Part shown: piece by piece, positions 21,659 through 32,948 of the stretch
How positions within the stretch are numbered: the first letter of the stretch is position 1
Layout of the letters: every line of letters starts with the position of its first letter
NCBI RefSeq assembly: GCF_024679095.1
Contig: NW_026111754.1
Location: 1,122,501-1,186,500 of the forward strand
Source: Eriocheir sinensis
Taxonomy: Eukaryota > Arthropoda > Malacostraca > Decapoda > Varunidae
Direction of reading: 5' to 3'
Length of the DNA stretch: 64,000 nt
Made by a program: the position numbers and the translations under genes
The notes under the pieces: generated by a model
The model's input: only the letters and a program-made list of their open reading frames with translations
Told to the model about the DNA's origin: nothing
Databases searched by the model: none

Positions 21659-22150
21659 ATGTTTAAAAAGGACCGGGACATTCTGGAGGCGTTGTCAAAG
21701 GGGGAGACAGTACTTGCGGAAGGGCAGATAGCACATTCTGAAGAGGCTAATTATACAGTTTTGCGCGGTGGTAAGCGCGTGCCTAAAGTAGAACCCGCAA
21801 TCATGCCGACTGAGAACGAATGCCGCTGCTCCTACAGCGGTCACAATTATTCATGATGACACAAAAGGCCCTCGCTTCACAGGGGAGGCGGGAGGCATGG
21901 ATGTTCATACTTTCCTCTGTGACGTAGATTACGTCATCACAAAACGTCGCTTAACGACGGATGAGGAAATGATCAACGTCCTCAGGGACCTTGTGGATCC
22001 CAGCGATTGCCTTGCACGGTCCATAATAATGGGTGATTATTTTAGGCTAACAAAATCTTTCAAATCCCTCCGCCAACAGATCATTTCTGTGTTCGCGGCA
22101 CGGTCAAAACAGGGCCCAATCTCTGTCCTTTTCAAGATGGCAGAGGACCT
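21659..22150 (+). pseudogene. Gypsy gag, N-terminal part
   Basis: Two pieces: 21659-21856 (with the VLRGGKRVPKVEP segment) and 21897-22150 (FLCDVDYVITKRRLTTDEEM and VFAARSKQGPISVLFKMAED). By position between the LTR and a zinc knuckle this is gag, the structural protein of the particle. A stop and frame change at 21856-21897 breaks it. The SINE at 22163 cuts it off. Confidence 0.6.
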
Positions 22151-22162
22151 AAGGAACGTTTT

Positions 22163-22497
22163 TTTTTTTTTTTACGTCTTGGCCTATTGCGCCGGTAGGC
22201 TTTTTCCTGGTGGGTCCTGATGGTCAAAGGAACACAAAGGAAGGTTGGCCCAGCCCGTTCTGGCGCAGGCGAGTGTTTATAGTGGCTCCATCCTGCATTG
22301 GCTCATGCTGGCCACCCGGAGCTCATCTTTAAGTCCGGGTTGATAGGTGGTCTTCTGGACAGCATATGGGTAGTTTTAAGCCACTCGGTGGCGGCTGAAA
22401 AATCCCAGCTTGGTGGCACCGGTCGGGGATTGAACTTGCGTCCTCCTGAACGCGGAGCCGTCTTGCTGTCTGTTCAGCCACCGCTTGGGGGAAGGTT
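22163..22497 (-). mobile_element. Family S SINE inserted in gypsy gag
   Basis: Minus-strand copy. It has an A-tail seen as T at 22160-22174, then TACGTCTTGGCC, the GCGCCGGTAGGC, GGCGCAGGCGAG and CCATATGCTGTCC-type blocks, and the head ending AGCGGTGGCTG near 22490. It interrupts gag and is therefore younger than the gypsy insertion. No perfect target duplication was found at the edges. Confidence 0.85.
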
Positions 22498-22760
22498 CCC
22501 GTTCATTCGGCCGTCCGTCATTCTTCGACGATTGTGAGCGATGTCATTTTGCAGTTTAGCTCCTCTGAGTGGGAAATGGACCAACAGGCTGTCAAAACTG
22601 TAAACCTAGGGCTCATCCTAGATTATTTAGACTTCTTATTGCGGGTAAGCGATAAGATATCGAAAAACTCAAGGAAGCTGACGGGCTCAAGCCAAATTCT
22701 ACCATACTGGAGCATGCAACTCCCTATATTCATGTTCAAGAGGATAGTGTCCCAAAACCG

Positions 22761-23102
22761 GTGCGATCGCTCGCGGCGGGAAGAGCGTCAGGTCGATCGT
22801 CGGAAAGGTCAAAGCCCGACCGGAGGGGATGGGGCAGTCGATCCGGTTCCCCAGCCAGGAGGGGGCGTCCCTCACGTTCACCATCTCGTTCTCAGAGCTG
22901 CGACAGGTACTCAACCCTCTTCTGCAACTGCTGCCGTAAGAAAGGCCACACCTCTTCGAGGTGCTGGCGCAAGGATTCGTCCCCCTCACGTTACTGTTCT
23001 TACCATCATTCGAGGAGCCATAGCTCGCAGGAGTGCTCGGCGCTTCGAGCTCGTAAGAGCTCGGGGGAAGACAGGCGCGCGGCCTCGCTAAGCCCACCGT
23101 AA
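22761..23102 (+). pseudogene. Gypsy nucleocapsid, two zinc knuckles
   Basis: Arg/Ser-rich 113-codon frame. It contains CNCCRKKGHTSSRC, a fit to the C-x2-C-x4-H-x4-C knuckle that binds RNA in retroelement nucleocapsids. About 15 residues later, CSYHHSRSHSSQEC has the same spacing with His in place of the second Cys. The Arg/Ser-rich segment before the knuckles would add nucleic-acid binding. Protease follows in a different frame. Confidence 0.7.
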
Positions 23103-23119
23103 CGCTCCGGGATCACCAG

Positions 23120-23419
23120 TTGCGAAGGGACAGTGTTAAAGGGAATGCAAAGGCCGCGAAAAGGAGGGTTAACATTGGCTTATCAAAAACGGATATCGAG
23201 AACGGACGCCTGGAGTGCGTTCGGTTAGCAATATCCCCGTCGACTCCCTACGTAGCCATGGCGGTAAAAGCCAGGTGTAACGGTGCCGCCATTAGTGTCT
23301 TTTTGGACACTGGAGCGGCGACCAACGTCATTAACCTCCAGACTCTCAGAACAATGCATAATACGGAAGGGAAACATGCATTTGTCCTCGAACCTCATCA
23401 GTGCGTCTTGCAGGGCTAG
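23120..23419 (+). pseudogene. Gypsy aspartic protease
   Basis: A 99-codon frame with VFLDTGAATNVI at residues about 59-70, the DTGA active-site loop of retropepsins. Retropepsin cuts the gag-pol polyprotein. The frame ends at 23419 and RT continues in another frame from about 23400, so the two are separated by a frameshift. Whether that shift is programmed or a mutation cannot be told; given the other lesions, mutation is likelier. Confidence 0.8.
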
Positions 23420-25206
23420 ACAGCGAAGACTATCCGGTCTTGGGTAAGGTTCACCTCTCTTTCAAACTAGACGACGATCTTCCAGAGATTAGTACCACGT
23501 TTCACGTGACGGAGAGCCTCAACATCCCAGGTGATGTTCTCTTAGGTTTAGAGGACATGGCTAGGTTTAAACTCAACCTTTGCCCGTCGATGCGTTGCAT
23601 CACCCAAAATGACACATTGCAACCGACAGTATCTAATCCAAGACCCTTGTTAGCTAAGTCGCTGGCAGCAGCGACGGCTCAAACTGACCTTGCATGCCTG
23701 GTCGAGCTGTCGTCTTCGGAGGACCGTTCGCAGTCGCCGCCACAGACGGATGAAGATACGGTACCAGCAAAATGCGACTCCACTCCTATTCCTCCGACTC
23801 TTCCTTCTTCTTCGCAAGACTCCGCCGCCATTCGAGATTGCCTGGCGGGAGACGTCCTGCTAGGTGGCCACGAATCTACCCTGGTCACGTTGAGGCTTGC
23901 AGGTGTGCATGGTGTGTGTGAGGCTATCAGTGTGCCCGAGTCGTTGAAAGTGAAACAACTATGCCTGGAGTCAGCATTTTGCAGCGTGGATCGTGAAGGT
24001 CTTTCGCGCCTGTTCATTCACAACCGAGACCCATCTCCACGTACCTTACGCAAAGGTACGTATATCACAGACTTTGTCCTGCCCCCAGTGCGCATAGGGA
24101 CGGTGACGGAGTTGGCGGATATTCCGCCTTCCCAGCCGCTTGACGCGGCGCACGCCGAGAAGGTACGGAACGCTTTGCCGGCCTATCTCACTACCGTCGA
24201 GTATCCCGACATAAATGACAACTTAACAGAGCTGCTTACGCAGTACCACTCGGTGATCTCTCTCCCAGGGGACCCATTGGGAGCCACCACGTTGGTGGAC
24301 CACCACATCCCGCTACAAGCAGGCACGGCGCCATTATATATACCTGCGTATCGGTTCCCTCACTCACAACGCAAACAACTAGACAAGATCGTGAAAGACA
24401 TGGAGAGTAACTCACCCTGGAACTTTCCATTGTCCCTAGTCCCTAAGAAGGACGGCACGAGCCGTCCTGTTGTTGACTACAGGCAATTAAACAAACATTG
24501 CCGGCAGGAAAGATACCCACTGCCAGTTCTGCAGGACATCCTGATGTCCATCGGGCCAGAAAATAGGGTCTTTTCCACGCTTGACTTACGCACAGGGTAC
24601 TGGAAGGTCCCGCTGGACGAGGAATCGAAGGAACTAACTGCCTTCAGCACACCGTCAGGCCATTTCGCCTTCAAGAAAATGCCAATTGGTATCTCTGGAG
24701 TCCCACTTGCCTTCCAACGTCTCATTAACTCAGTGTTTGCAGGTCTCTTGGGGTACATTATAATAGTCTCTAAGGACCCTCAGTCTCATTTCAACAAACT
24801 CCAGGAAGTGTTCTCTCGTCTGCAATCAGCAGGCTTAACACTGAAGCTGAGTAAGTGCAACTTCCTGCAGAAGAAGATTACGTTCTTGGGACATGTCCTC
24901 GATGACAGGGGCGTCCATACCACGCAGGACAAAGTGGAGGCCGTTCGTACGTTTACGACTCCTACAACTCTCAAGTCCCTACGTTCATTCTTGGGTTTCA
25001 GCGGCTACTACCGCATCTTAATTAAGGACTACTCAACCATAGCGAGACCCCTAACTCAGTTGACGAGAAAGGACACGCCTTTCGAATGGGCCGAGGAGCA
25101 GGAACGGTCATTCCAACGGCTTAAGACATTGCTTACCACTTCACCGATTCTTGCATATCCAGACTTTGACAAAGAGTTCTATCTGAACAGACGCGATACG
25201 AAATGA
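23401..25206 (+). pseudogene. Gypsy reverse transcriptase, catalytic pair missing
   Basis: The longest open frame in the window (601 codons). The first ATG is not a natural start because the frame continues the protease. RT blocks are LVPKKDGTSRPVVDYRQLN (residues about 346-364), FSTLDLRTGYWKV (391-403, first catalytic Asp kept), FKKMPIGISGVPLAFQRL, LKLSKCNFLQKKITFLGHVL (about 481-500) and LRSFLGFSGYYR (527-538). At about 450 the active-site box is short: GYIIIVSKD, without the Asp-Asp pair. That looks like an in-frame deletion and would abolish activity. The frame ends before the RNase H domain. Confidence 0.9.
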
Positions 25207-25483
25207 TGTCGCCGCTCTCAAAATGTTTCGTACGGGAGCATTTGAAGGTAACGGAAGTGATGTGTATTTATTGTTTATGTTATAATGTTCCCTTTTAATG
25301 ATAATTTATAATACGTTTGATGTAAAATACGGTAAAATAACATAGTAGAACATTTATTTAAAAAAAAATGCGACTGTGAATATCATGTGTTGTCTTCAGT
25401 ACTGAAGACAACCTTGAAATGATTTAGCTCACGTCGTGTGCTTATCTTTTCAAAACAATTGTTATACGTTGTTCAGACTTAGG
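25207..25483. other. AT-rich flank of gypsy
   Basis: No RNase H, integrase or LTR recognised. A short inverted repeat lies at 25388-25412 (GTTGTCTTCAGTACTGAAGACAAC), which is self-complementary over 24 bp. Confidence 0.5.
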
Positions 25484-25740
<257 letters not shown>

Positions 25741-26029
25741 ATATATGTGTGTGTGTGGTGGGCACCGATCACTTTTTTGCTGTTCCGATCCCCGATCATC
25801 CGATCAGTTTGGGTAACTGATCCGATTCCGATTATTTTTTAAGTACTGTCATTCCGATCATCATTCCGATCATCCGATCATTAGAACTTGTAATAATTAC
25901 TATTAATTTTTTTTCAAATAATGATTACAAGAAACCCCTATTTTAAGTGTTTTTTTTTAAGTAATAATTTCAAATAAGTAATAACTAAATTATTTGCTTA
26001 TAAATATCCTTATTTTTTCTCTTTCTTTT
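25741..26029. other. CCGATCA-rich stretch, then AT-rich
   Basis: Between 25763 and 25885 the words CCGATCA, CCGATCC, CCGATTC recur at least eight times in irregular spacing. This segment has no partner in the right arm. It may be the end of an unidentified transposon. Confidence 0.5.
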
Positions 26030-26492
26030 GGTATACAGGACAGGTAAAGAAAAAATATTATCTTAACTTCTTATTTTAAGCATTCATTTAAGTCTACCCT
26101 TTTTATTTAATTTCTGAAAGTATGAAAAAGGAATTATGTTTGCTATTTAAACTTTTGTTTGAAGTTGATTTAGATTTTTGACAAACATTTTTCAACTTTT
26201 TAATATTCTATCATCGATATCTAGGAAATATTTTTTACTGTTCTATAAAAAACGAGCGATAGTGATCATTAATCTCCTATCCTTCCTGATTAATTAAATA
26301 GCATTCTGACTAAAAGATATTGGTCCATAAATAAATAAGTTACAAGAAGAACATATGCAATAAGGTTTTGATTTTAAGTGAGCCGGTGTTGTGTCATCTG
26401 CCATCCACGTATCCTAAGACATCCCATCCTGATCTGCGCATGCGCGAAACCCGATGTCTACAAACACAGTGTTGATATTGTAGTTTGTCCAG

Positions 26493-26836
<344 letters not shown>

Positions 26837-26959
26837 GATGGTGGCAAGACAGCATGGCAGCTTTTATGGGAAAATGGTCAAATTCAAGAATGACATGGAC
26901 CCCATAATTCAGTTAACCTACTATTAAATGGAGAGAATCCGAGAAACATGACCATCAAT

Positions 26960-27216
26960 CTGAAGAGAGTGTAGGTTATCTCATTTATCACATTTACGGA
27001 CATACAAGGGTTGTAGGTTATCTCATTCATCACATTTACCGACATACAAGGGGCGTAGGTTACCTCATTTATCACATTTACCGACATACAAGGGGTGCAG
27101 GGTATCTCATTTATCACATTTACTGACATACAAGGTTTCAGGTTACCTCATTTATCACATTTACTGACATACAAGGGGTTTAGGTTATCTTATTTTTCAC
27201 ATTTACTGACATACAA
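26960..27216. repeat. 42-bp minisatellite, left arm, block 1
   Basis: About six diverged copies of a 42-bp unit containing TCATTTATCACATTTAC and GACATACAAGGGG. The unit is 14 codons long, so frames stay open on both strands. Interrupted by a SINE at 27217 and resuming at 27546. Confidence 0.93.
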
Positions 27217-27545
27217 GGGTAGGCGGTGGCTGAGTGATTAGCGTGCGGGGTCAGCATTTATCACGCCATGGACAATGTCGATTCAAATCCCTACGCTACC
27301 ACCTGGGTTTTTTTAATCACACCCGAGTGGTTTAAGACTACCCACAGGCTGTCCAGAAGACCACCTATCATCCCGGATTCTAGAAGAAACCACACAAGCG
27401 AATCAAAAATGAGTTCCAGGGGGCAGCATGAGCCAGGCATAACTAGCGCCACTATAAAAATTGCCTGCGCCATGACGGGCTTGGGCCGACCACCAGGCCC
27501 CTGCAGAAAGCCTACCGGCGCTATAGAATGACAAAAAAAAAAAAA
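27217..27545 (+). mobile_element. Family S SINE inside the minisatellite
   Basis: Plus-strand: head TAGGCGGTGGCTGAGTG, box B GATTCAAATCCC, body block CTACCCACAGGCTGTCC, tail GCGCCACTATAAAAATTGCC, A-tail 27532-27546. It split the 42-bp array. The partner in the right arm (55640-55990) is scrambled. Confidence 0.88.
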
Positions 27546-27950
27546 AACTTCATTTTTCACATTTACTGACATACAAGGGGTGTAGGGTTACCTCATTTAT
27601 TACATTTACCGATATACAAGGGGTGTAGGATATACCTTATTTATCACATTTACCGACATTCAATGGGTGTAGGGTATCTCATTACTCACATTTACCGAGT
27701 TACAAGGGGAGCAGGTTATCTCATTTATCACATTTACCGACTTATAAGAGGTGTAGGTCATCTCATTTATCACATTTACCGATATACAAGGGGTGTAGGT
27801 CATCTTATTTATCACATTTACCGACTTACAAGGGGTGTAGGTCATCTCATTTATCACATATACCGGTATACAAGGGGAGCAGGTTATCTCATTTATCATG
27901 TTTACCGACATATCTCATTTACCTCATTTACTGATATACAAAGGGTGCAG
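27546..27950. repeat. 42-bp minisatellite, left arm, block 2
   Basis: About nine further copies of the same unit. Total for the left arm is about 15 copies, against roughly 36 in the right arm. Confidence 0.92.
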
Positions 27951-28097
27951 GAAGAAACTATCATATATCAAGCAATTTTCAAATTAAAAAAATACGTCAA
28001 TATTTACTTTTAAAAAGATTAAAAAAAAATAAAAAAAATCAGGTGAGACATCGCGATAGGCAGTCGACAAAGACATGGTACCGTGTCGCAATTCATC

Positions 28098-28185
28098 CAC
28101 CCTTTGTTCGTAAACAAATCCCGCGCATGCACATATTGGATGGGATGTCTTAGGATACGTTGGTGGCCGATGACACCACACCGGG
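28098..28185. repeat. 88-bp repeat inverted relative to 26382-26470
   Basis: The segment with GCGCATGC, GGATGGGATGTCTTAGGATACGT and GATGACAC matches the reverse complement of 26382-26470. It is thus a smaller inverted pair flanking the SINE and minisatellite. Confidence 0.8.
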
Positions 28186-28376
28186 TAGAACTCGTAGCAA
28201 TGGGTTTAAGTTGGATAAGTTCAGGTTCAACAAAGACATGGGCAAGAATTGGTTTACCAACTGTAGTGGATGAGTGGAACAGACGTAGAAATCATGTGGT
28301 GAGCGCCAACACGATAGATACATTCAAGAAGAGGTTAGATAAGTTCTTGGATGGGAGGGGTACGGGGCGTTAGTTT
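28186..28376 (+). mobile_element. CR1-like LINE 3' end fragment
   Basis: Plus-strand end of an ORF2: the TRSNGFKLDKFRFNKDMGKNW block, then in a shifted frame VVDEWNRRRNHVVSANTIDTF and KKRLDKFL. This is the terminal block common to CR1-like LINEs. The rest of the element is absent. Confidence 0.75.
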
Positions 28377-28562
28377 AGTGCCGTGGTCTGGGCGGCATGT
28401 TGCGCTGTCTCGCGCGATCTCCTTCCTCCTCTTCCTCTTGTTGCGGGGGAGCTGGAAGGGTGGTGGTGGGGGGTCGAGGGAAGGCAAAGCCCCCACCCCT
28501 CCCCCACCCCCGGTTAAGAAGTTACGGGGGTCGAGGCGGGCAAGCCCCCTTTAGCTTAGGTA
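28377..28562. other. G-rich spacer
   Basis: GGTGGTGGGGGGTCGAGG-type sequence with G-runs on one side and C-runs on the other. It could form G-quadruplex. No gene. Confidence 0.4.
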
Positions 28563-29037
28563 TTGTGGTCAGCGAGGGACTGAGGAAGGTCAGCGAGGGA
28601 CTGAGGAAGGTCAGCGAGGGACTGAAGAAGGTCAGCGAGGGACTGAGGAAGGTCAGTGAGGGACTGAAGAAGGTCAGCGAGGGACTGAGGAAGGTCAGTG
28701 AGGGACTGAGGAAGGTCAGTGAGGGACTGAGGGAGGTCAGTAAGGGACTGAGGAAGGTCAGTGAGGGACTGAGGAAGGTCAGTAAGGGACTGAAGAAGGT
28801 CAGCGAGGGACTGAGAAAGATAAGCGAGGGACTGAGGGAGGTCAGCGAGGGACTGAGGAAGGTCAGCAAGGGACTGAAGAAGGTCAGTGCGGGACTGAGG
28901 AAGGTCAGTGAGGAACTGAGGAAGGTCAGCGAGGGACTGAGGAAGGTCAGCGAGAGACTGAGGAAGGTCAGCGAGGACTGAAGAAGGTCAGCGAGGACTG
29001 AGGAAGGTCAGTGAGGGACTGAAGGAAGATCAATGAA

Positions 29038-29038
<1 letters not shown>
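28563..29038. repeat. 21-bp minisatellite, left arm
   Basis: About 22 copies of a unit like GTCAGCGAGGGACTGAGGAAG. The 21-bp unit is seven codons, so a long frame reading KVSEGLR repeats is open, but there is no sign of a gene start or neighbouring exon. Confidence 0.95.
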
Positions 29039-29104
<66 letters not shown>

Positions 29105-29128
29105 TAAATAAATAAATAAATAAACAGA
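29039..29128. repeat. (CA)n and (AAAT)n
   Basis: CA 29039-29102 followed by AAAT units to about 29125. Confidence 0.95.
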
Positions 29129-29984
29129 CAAACAAACATACAACTACACTCCTTCAAAGAATCCGAGAACACCTGGCCGGACGGCAGGACATCCAAGAAG
29201 ATCTAACTGCCTTGCTAATCTCTTAATTGCCTTCACCTGCTGCCGCTCGCCATATAGGCCTAAAAGAGCTCCGTGTTTTCAGCCAGGGTCGATGAGAGAT
29301 ACTTGTCCTGTGTAGCTATCGTCTTTATCTTATAATTAAAATAACCGATTACAGTCACGTTTTTTTTTTGGAAATAAAATAATTGTCGTCTGCACACTCA
29401 TGAAACCAATCCGTTGATATGGGTGGAGTACCGTTTTGAAATGGTCGTCTGAGGCAAGTATTTGCCGCACTGCGTGACTTTTCTTGAAAACAGTCCCGAG
29501 GTTTACGGGTTAAACATTGATTTTTATAGGATAGAAAGTAGCTGACTTTTTCTTTTATACACTTTTATATCCTAGTTTTCCTATTTCTAATGCCGTAAAA
29601 TACTGAAGCAGCTTCATAGCATCTCCAAGTATATATTTATACTAGTTATATTTCACAAACAACTCTTGATCAGAGATTGAGACTGCAATGCTTATTACTC
29701 ACTACAAGGTCAGAGAATGAGCCATCCTCATTCATCAAAACTGTAATATCGTCAGGATCAGTTTTCCTCGCTGTTTCTTTTGCCGAGATGAAGACGTTGT
29801 TCTCGACGATATCCCAATCGGTTTGAGCTGCCACACACGTAGCCTGAAAAGAGAAAATAATAGAAAAGGAAATGGAATTGTTTGCCGCTCCAACGCAAAA
29901 TTCGATAAAAGAGGTGGGGATGGTTGGTCATAAAATATCGAAAGAAAGATCTACAGATTCAGGAATAGAGAATTTTAAAACTCA
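29129..29984. other. Unassigned
   Basis: No gene or repeat family recognised. The mirror is at about 52,920-53,700. Confidence 0.4.
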
Positions 29985-30365
29985 TGGCATGATCTATCGA
30001 CATGGCCATTCCAAAAACTTTACTGGCGTCCCCCTGGCTTCCTTTAGTCGAGATTGTCTCTTACGGAAACATCTCGGTGAGCAACCTCGACTCAGGCAGT
30101 GTAGCCCATATAGCTTGTGTTGGTGTTCACGGACCATGCAGTTAATGCCCCTCTATCCAGTTTCATGGGGAAATCGTCGAGTTGACAGTGTCTTTCCAAC
30201 AGTATCTGCCTAAGCACTTAAAGGCAAAGGCCTCTTCAAATTATTATTTTGCGACTAGAAGATCCGCATCTTTGGCTATCATCACAGGTATCGACAGTGC
30301 CAACTCTAATGCTGACCGAGTCTATGACACCATGGGCAAAGCCATCACGCCGTAGAACTTTTAAT
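29985..30365 (-). mobile_element. LINE-C remnant 1
   Basis: Shares the ACTGGCGTCCCCC, CATCTCGGTGAGCA and GTAGCCCATATAGC segments with the LINE-C tail at 18840-19390. Too degraded to give a protein. Confidence 0.5.
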
Positions 30366-30503
30366 TAATGTGGTTCTTCCTTTGTTTTGCACTACACTAC
30401 GAAGGTATTTTAAAGCTTCAAAAAACGGACCTTAATGTTTCAATTAGAAACCTTCCAAACACCAGTGCCACGGTCGTTGCTTCTGAGCTTTAAAGTCCTA
30501 AGG

Positions 30504-30696
30504 CAGTGATTCCCAACCCTTTTTAAGCGACACCAATCCTGCACCTCTAGATATGACCATGAAACCAATAGTTTAGTTGTATAAGTGTTATCATCATATA
30601 ATAACATCATTTTTATTTTATTTTGAGGTCTTAGTGGCCCCAGGAAAACGCTTGGCGACCCCACTTGGGGTCGCGACCCCAAGGTTGGAAAAGGGG
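30504..30696. mobile_element. hAT-type MITE, 193 bp
   Basis: Flanked by an exact 8-bp duplication TCCTAAGG (30496-30503 and 30697-30704). The left end is CAGTGATTCCCAACCC. Near the right end is TGGGGTCGCGACCCCAAGGTTGG, the subterminal palindrome common in hAT (Charlie-type) elements. The last ~8 bases of the right terminus are altered. The mirror copy is at 52078-52266. Confidence 0.9.
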
Positions 30697-30709
30697 TCCT
30701 AAGGACTTC

Positions 30710-31700
30710 GCCTCATACAACTGCAATATCTCGATAGCCATCACCAGAAGTTCCAGTGAACTCGCCAGGATTACTGCATCATCAGAGAATGCAAGGTTTA
30801 ACTAATAAGTAATAGGGATCACAGGATCTTGGGGACGCGTCGCTTTACTCACTTGCCCCATTTACTCTCGACGATCCACCCGAACAATTCACCATGGAAC
30901 TATCCCTCCCATTTCAAGCTCCTTATATTAAAGACTGCTGAGCTTGCTCTATCCATGAGTTGCATAGGCGTACCCTTGGTCTCCTCTACACATTGTTGTC
31001 TCCTACAGAAATAACTATGAGCAGGATCGACGTCCGAGTAGTGTGCAACGTGCCCATATGTCCGGAGTTTGCTTTTACTGACTAAGCTAGTAATTCATTC
31101 AGCGTAGACGGTGGCTGAGTGGTTACCGTGCGGACCCTGGATTCACCACGCCATGGACGACGTCGGTTCAAATCCGCCAGCTACCAACTGGAATTTTTCA
31201 GTCACCATCGAGTGGCCTAAAACTACCCACATGCTGTCCTGAAGATCATTCATCAACTCGAACTCAAGAAAAAACCTCCAAGTGAATCAAGAATGAGTTC
31301 CGGGGTGCAGCATGAGCCAAGCATAAATGGCGCCACTATAAAAATTGCCTGCGCCATGACGGGCTTGAGCCGACCACCAGTCCCCTGAAGAAAGCCTACC
31401 GGCGCTACCGGCGAAGACGTAAAAAAAAATATCAAGCGATACCCCATGATCACGCGAATGCACTTGGTATCAAGGGCATCAACACGCCCCTCCAGTCACT
31501 ATTTACTGTCCATGTCTTATAGTCATACAGTAAGACAGGGACCACATGTCCATGTCCATTAAATCTTTCTCCTCCTTAAATATAACGACAACGCCATATA
31601 CACGTGTGAAGCTAGTCAGTGGCCCAGGCCAATTCGTCAGTGACTTCCTGTCAAGAACTACCATTGCTTTGTACTGCACCACCAAGGTATATTAATCTGG
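30710..31700 (-). mobile_element. LINE-C remnant 2, split by a SINE
   Basis: Segments TGAGTTGCATAGGCGTACCC, AGCAGGATCGACGTCCG and CGTGCCCATATG (30955-31065), and ACCCCATGATC...CCATGTCTTA (31440-31520), match the LINE-C tail at 18.9-19.3 kb in the same order. The SINE at 31098-31432 interrupts it. Confidence 0.65.
31098..31432 (+). mobile_element. Family S SINE
   Basis: Plus-strand: AGACGGTGGCTGAGTGGTTA box A, box B GGTTCAAATCCGCC, CTACCCACATGCTGTCC body, GCGCCACTATAAAAATTGCC tail, A-tail near 31422-31430. It is inserted in LINE-C remnant 2. Confidence 0.88.
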
Positions 31701-32611
31701 TGACATCGCTGACCCTCGTTCGCCCCCCTGGCCCCACTGAACATAGACATGTGTTAATTCGCTCTCTCCCTTTGTGTACCGGCGCTGTGTTTGACTGTGA
31801 TCACCCATGACACCTGCTACGAGGTTCCTGCCCTGTTTATCGCTTGTAAGAGAGAGTTAACGAAAAAAATCTTGACGGAGTAAACGTTGTATATTTATTG
31901 CAAAGCGGAAGACGTAGTAGTATGTGTAAATTTTGATAAATTAGGTCATGCCACAGATGCAGTGTGTTTGAATTTTATTTCAGGAAGCAGTTACGGGATT
32001 AGATGTGAGTGAGAGAGAGACAAGCTAGTTATGGCAGAATACAGGATTGTCCAAGTAGTGACGTGATTAGCTGATGGTGATGGATTCTAGCCTGCAAGAA
32101 GAAAGGCAACAGGTTGAGTTGTCACGAGAAGAGGGTTATTTTGCTTGATGGCGAAATACACGAATATTCAATGTTATTCTTGTCAGCGGCAGTTTAGTAA
32201 AAAAAAAACAGGACAAGAAATGCTGTAGAAAATAACTTAATTGGAAGGATTTTTTGTTATCCACGTTAAAAGATTGAAGATATGATTGAGAAAATTGATG
32301 ATCTAGTCGTCAGTTCCTCAATGAATGCGGTATTCGTATACATGGCAGGTGCAACTAACATCAAAGGGTTGTAGCCAAGGTGAAAGACAGTCAGCGATGT
32401 TCAGAAGTATTGGGTATACTACTACAATATGACCTTGTTATCAGCAAAGTGCTGAAATTAACTCTTACTTAAGGAAAATTTGTAGACGGAAGATAGTTGT
32501 GGAAATTATTCTGTCTGAATATATTGAATATTTTATCATTATAAATCTAGTGCAATTCAAGTAGAATTAAAAAAAAACGTTGGTAGTAGTTTAAAGCCAC
32601 ACACAAACAAA
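31701..32611. other. Unassigned AT-rich stretch
   Basis: No gene or repeat family recognised. The mirror is at about 50,165-51,070. Short open frames here are not supported. Confidence 0.4.
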
Positions 32612-32948
32612 TAATTAGAAGCGGTGGCTGAGTGGTTAGCGTGCCGGCCTCGCATTCGGCTCGTTGTCCATGATGTGGGTTCGAATCCGCCGCTAACCAC
32701 CTGGGATTTTTCAGTCACCGCCGAGTGGCCTAAGACTAAGACTGAAAACCACCTATCAACCCGGACTCTAGAAGAACCTGTACAGCGCAAGTGAAATCAA
32801 GAATGAGCTACGGGGGCAGCTTGAGCCAATAATGGCACCACTATAAACAATTGCCTGCGCCATGACGGGCTCGGGCCGACCATCAGGCCCATAGTAATTA
32901 GCCTACCTGCGCCATAGGCAATTTTTAAAAAAAAAAAAAAAAAAAAAA
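32612..32948 (+). mobile_element. Family S SINE, well preserved
   Basis: Plus-strand: AAGCGGTGGCTGAGTGG, box B GGTTCGAATCCGCC, body CCGCCGAGTGGCC, tail and an A-tail of about 20 (32928-32948). The head folds plausibly as a class II tRNA-like structure with a long variable region. It is the best copy for a family reference. Confidence 0.9.

Larger units (their letters stand above)
20370..25250 (+). mobile_element. Ty3/gypsy LTR retrotransposon, 3'-truncated
   Basis: In order: candidate LTR, untranslated leader with a Ser/Gln/Pro-rich open region, gag, nucleocapsid zinc knuckle, aspartic protease and RT. RNase H, integrase and the 3' LTR are missing after 25206. It is interrupted by a family S SINE at 22163-22497. 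Its G+C content is visibly higher than the flanks. The pieces lie in different frames and the RT active site is deleted, so it is inactive. Confidence 0.85.

Noticed and set aside
22699..23097. 132-codon minus-strand frame opposite the nucleocapsid
   Set aside because: Shadow of the Arg/Ser-rich gypsy sequence; it contains no motif, while the plus strand has a zinc knuckle in the right order.
26960..27950. CRISPR-like array
   Set aside because: The units are contiguous with no unique spacers, in a eukaryotic genome. It is a minisatellite.
28397..28981. A 194-codon KVSEGLR-repeat protein
   Set aside because: The frame is a by-product of a 21-bp unit. The mirror copy has many frame-breaking indels and there is no upstream exon or start context.
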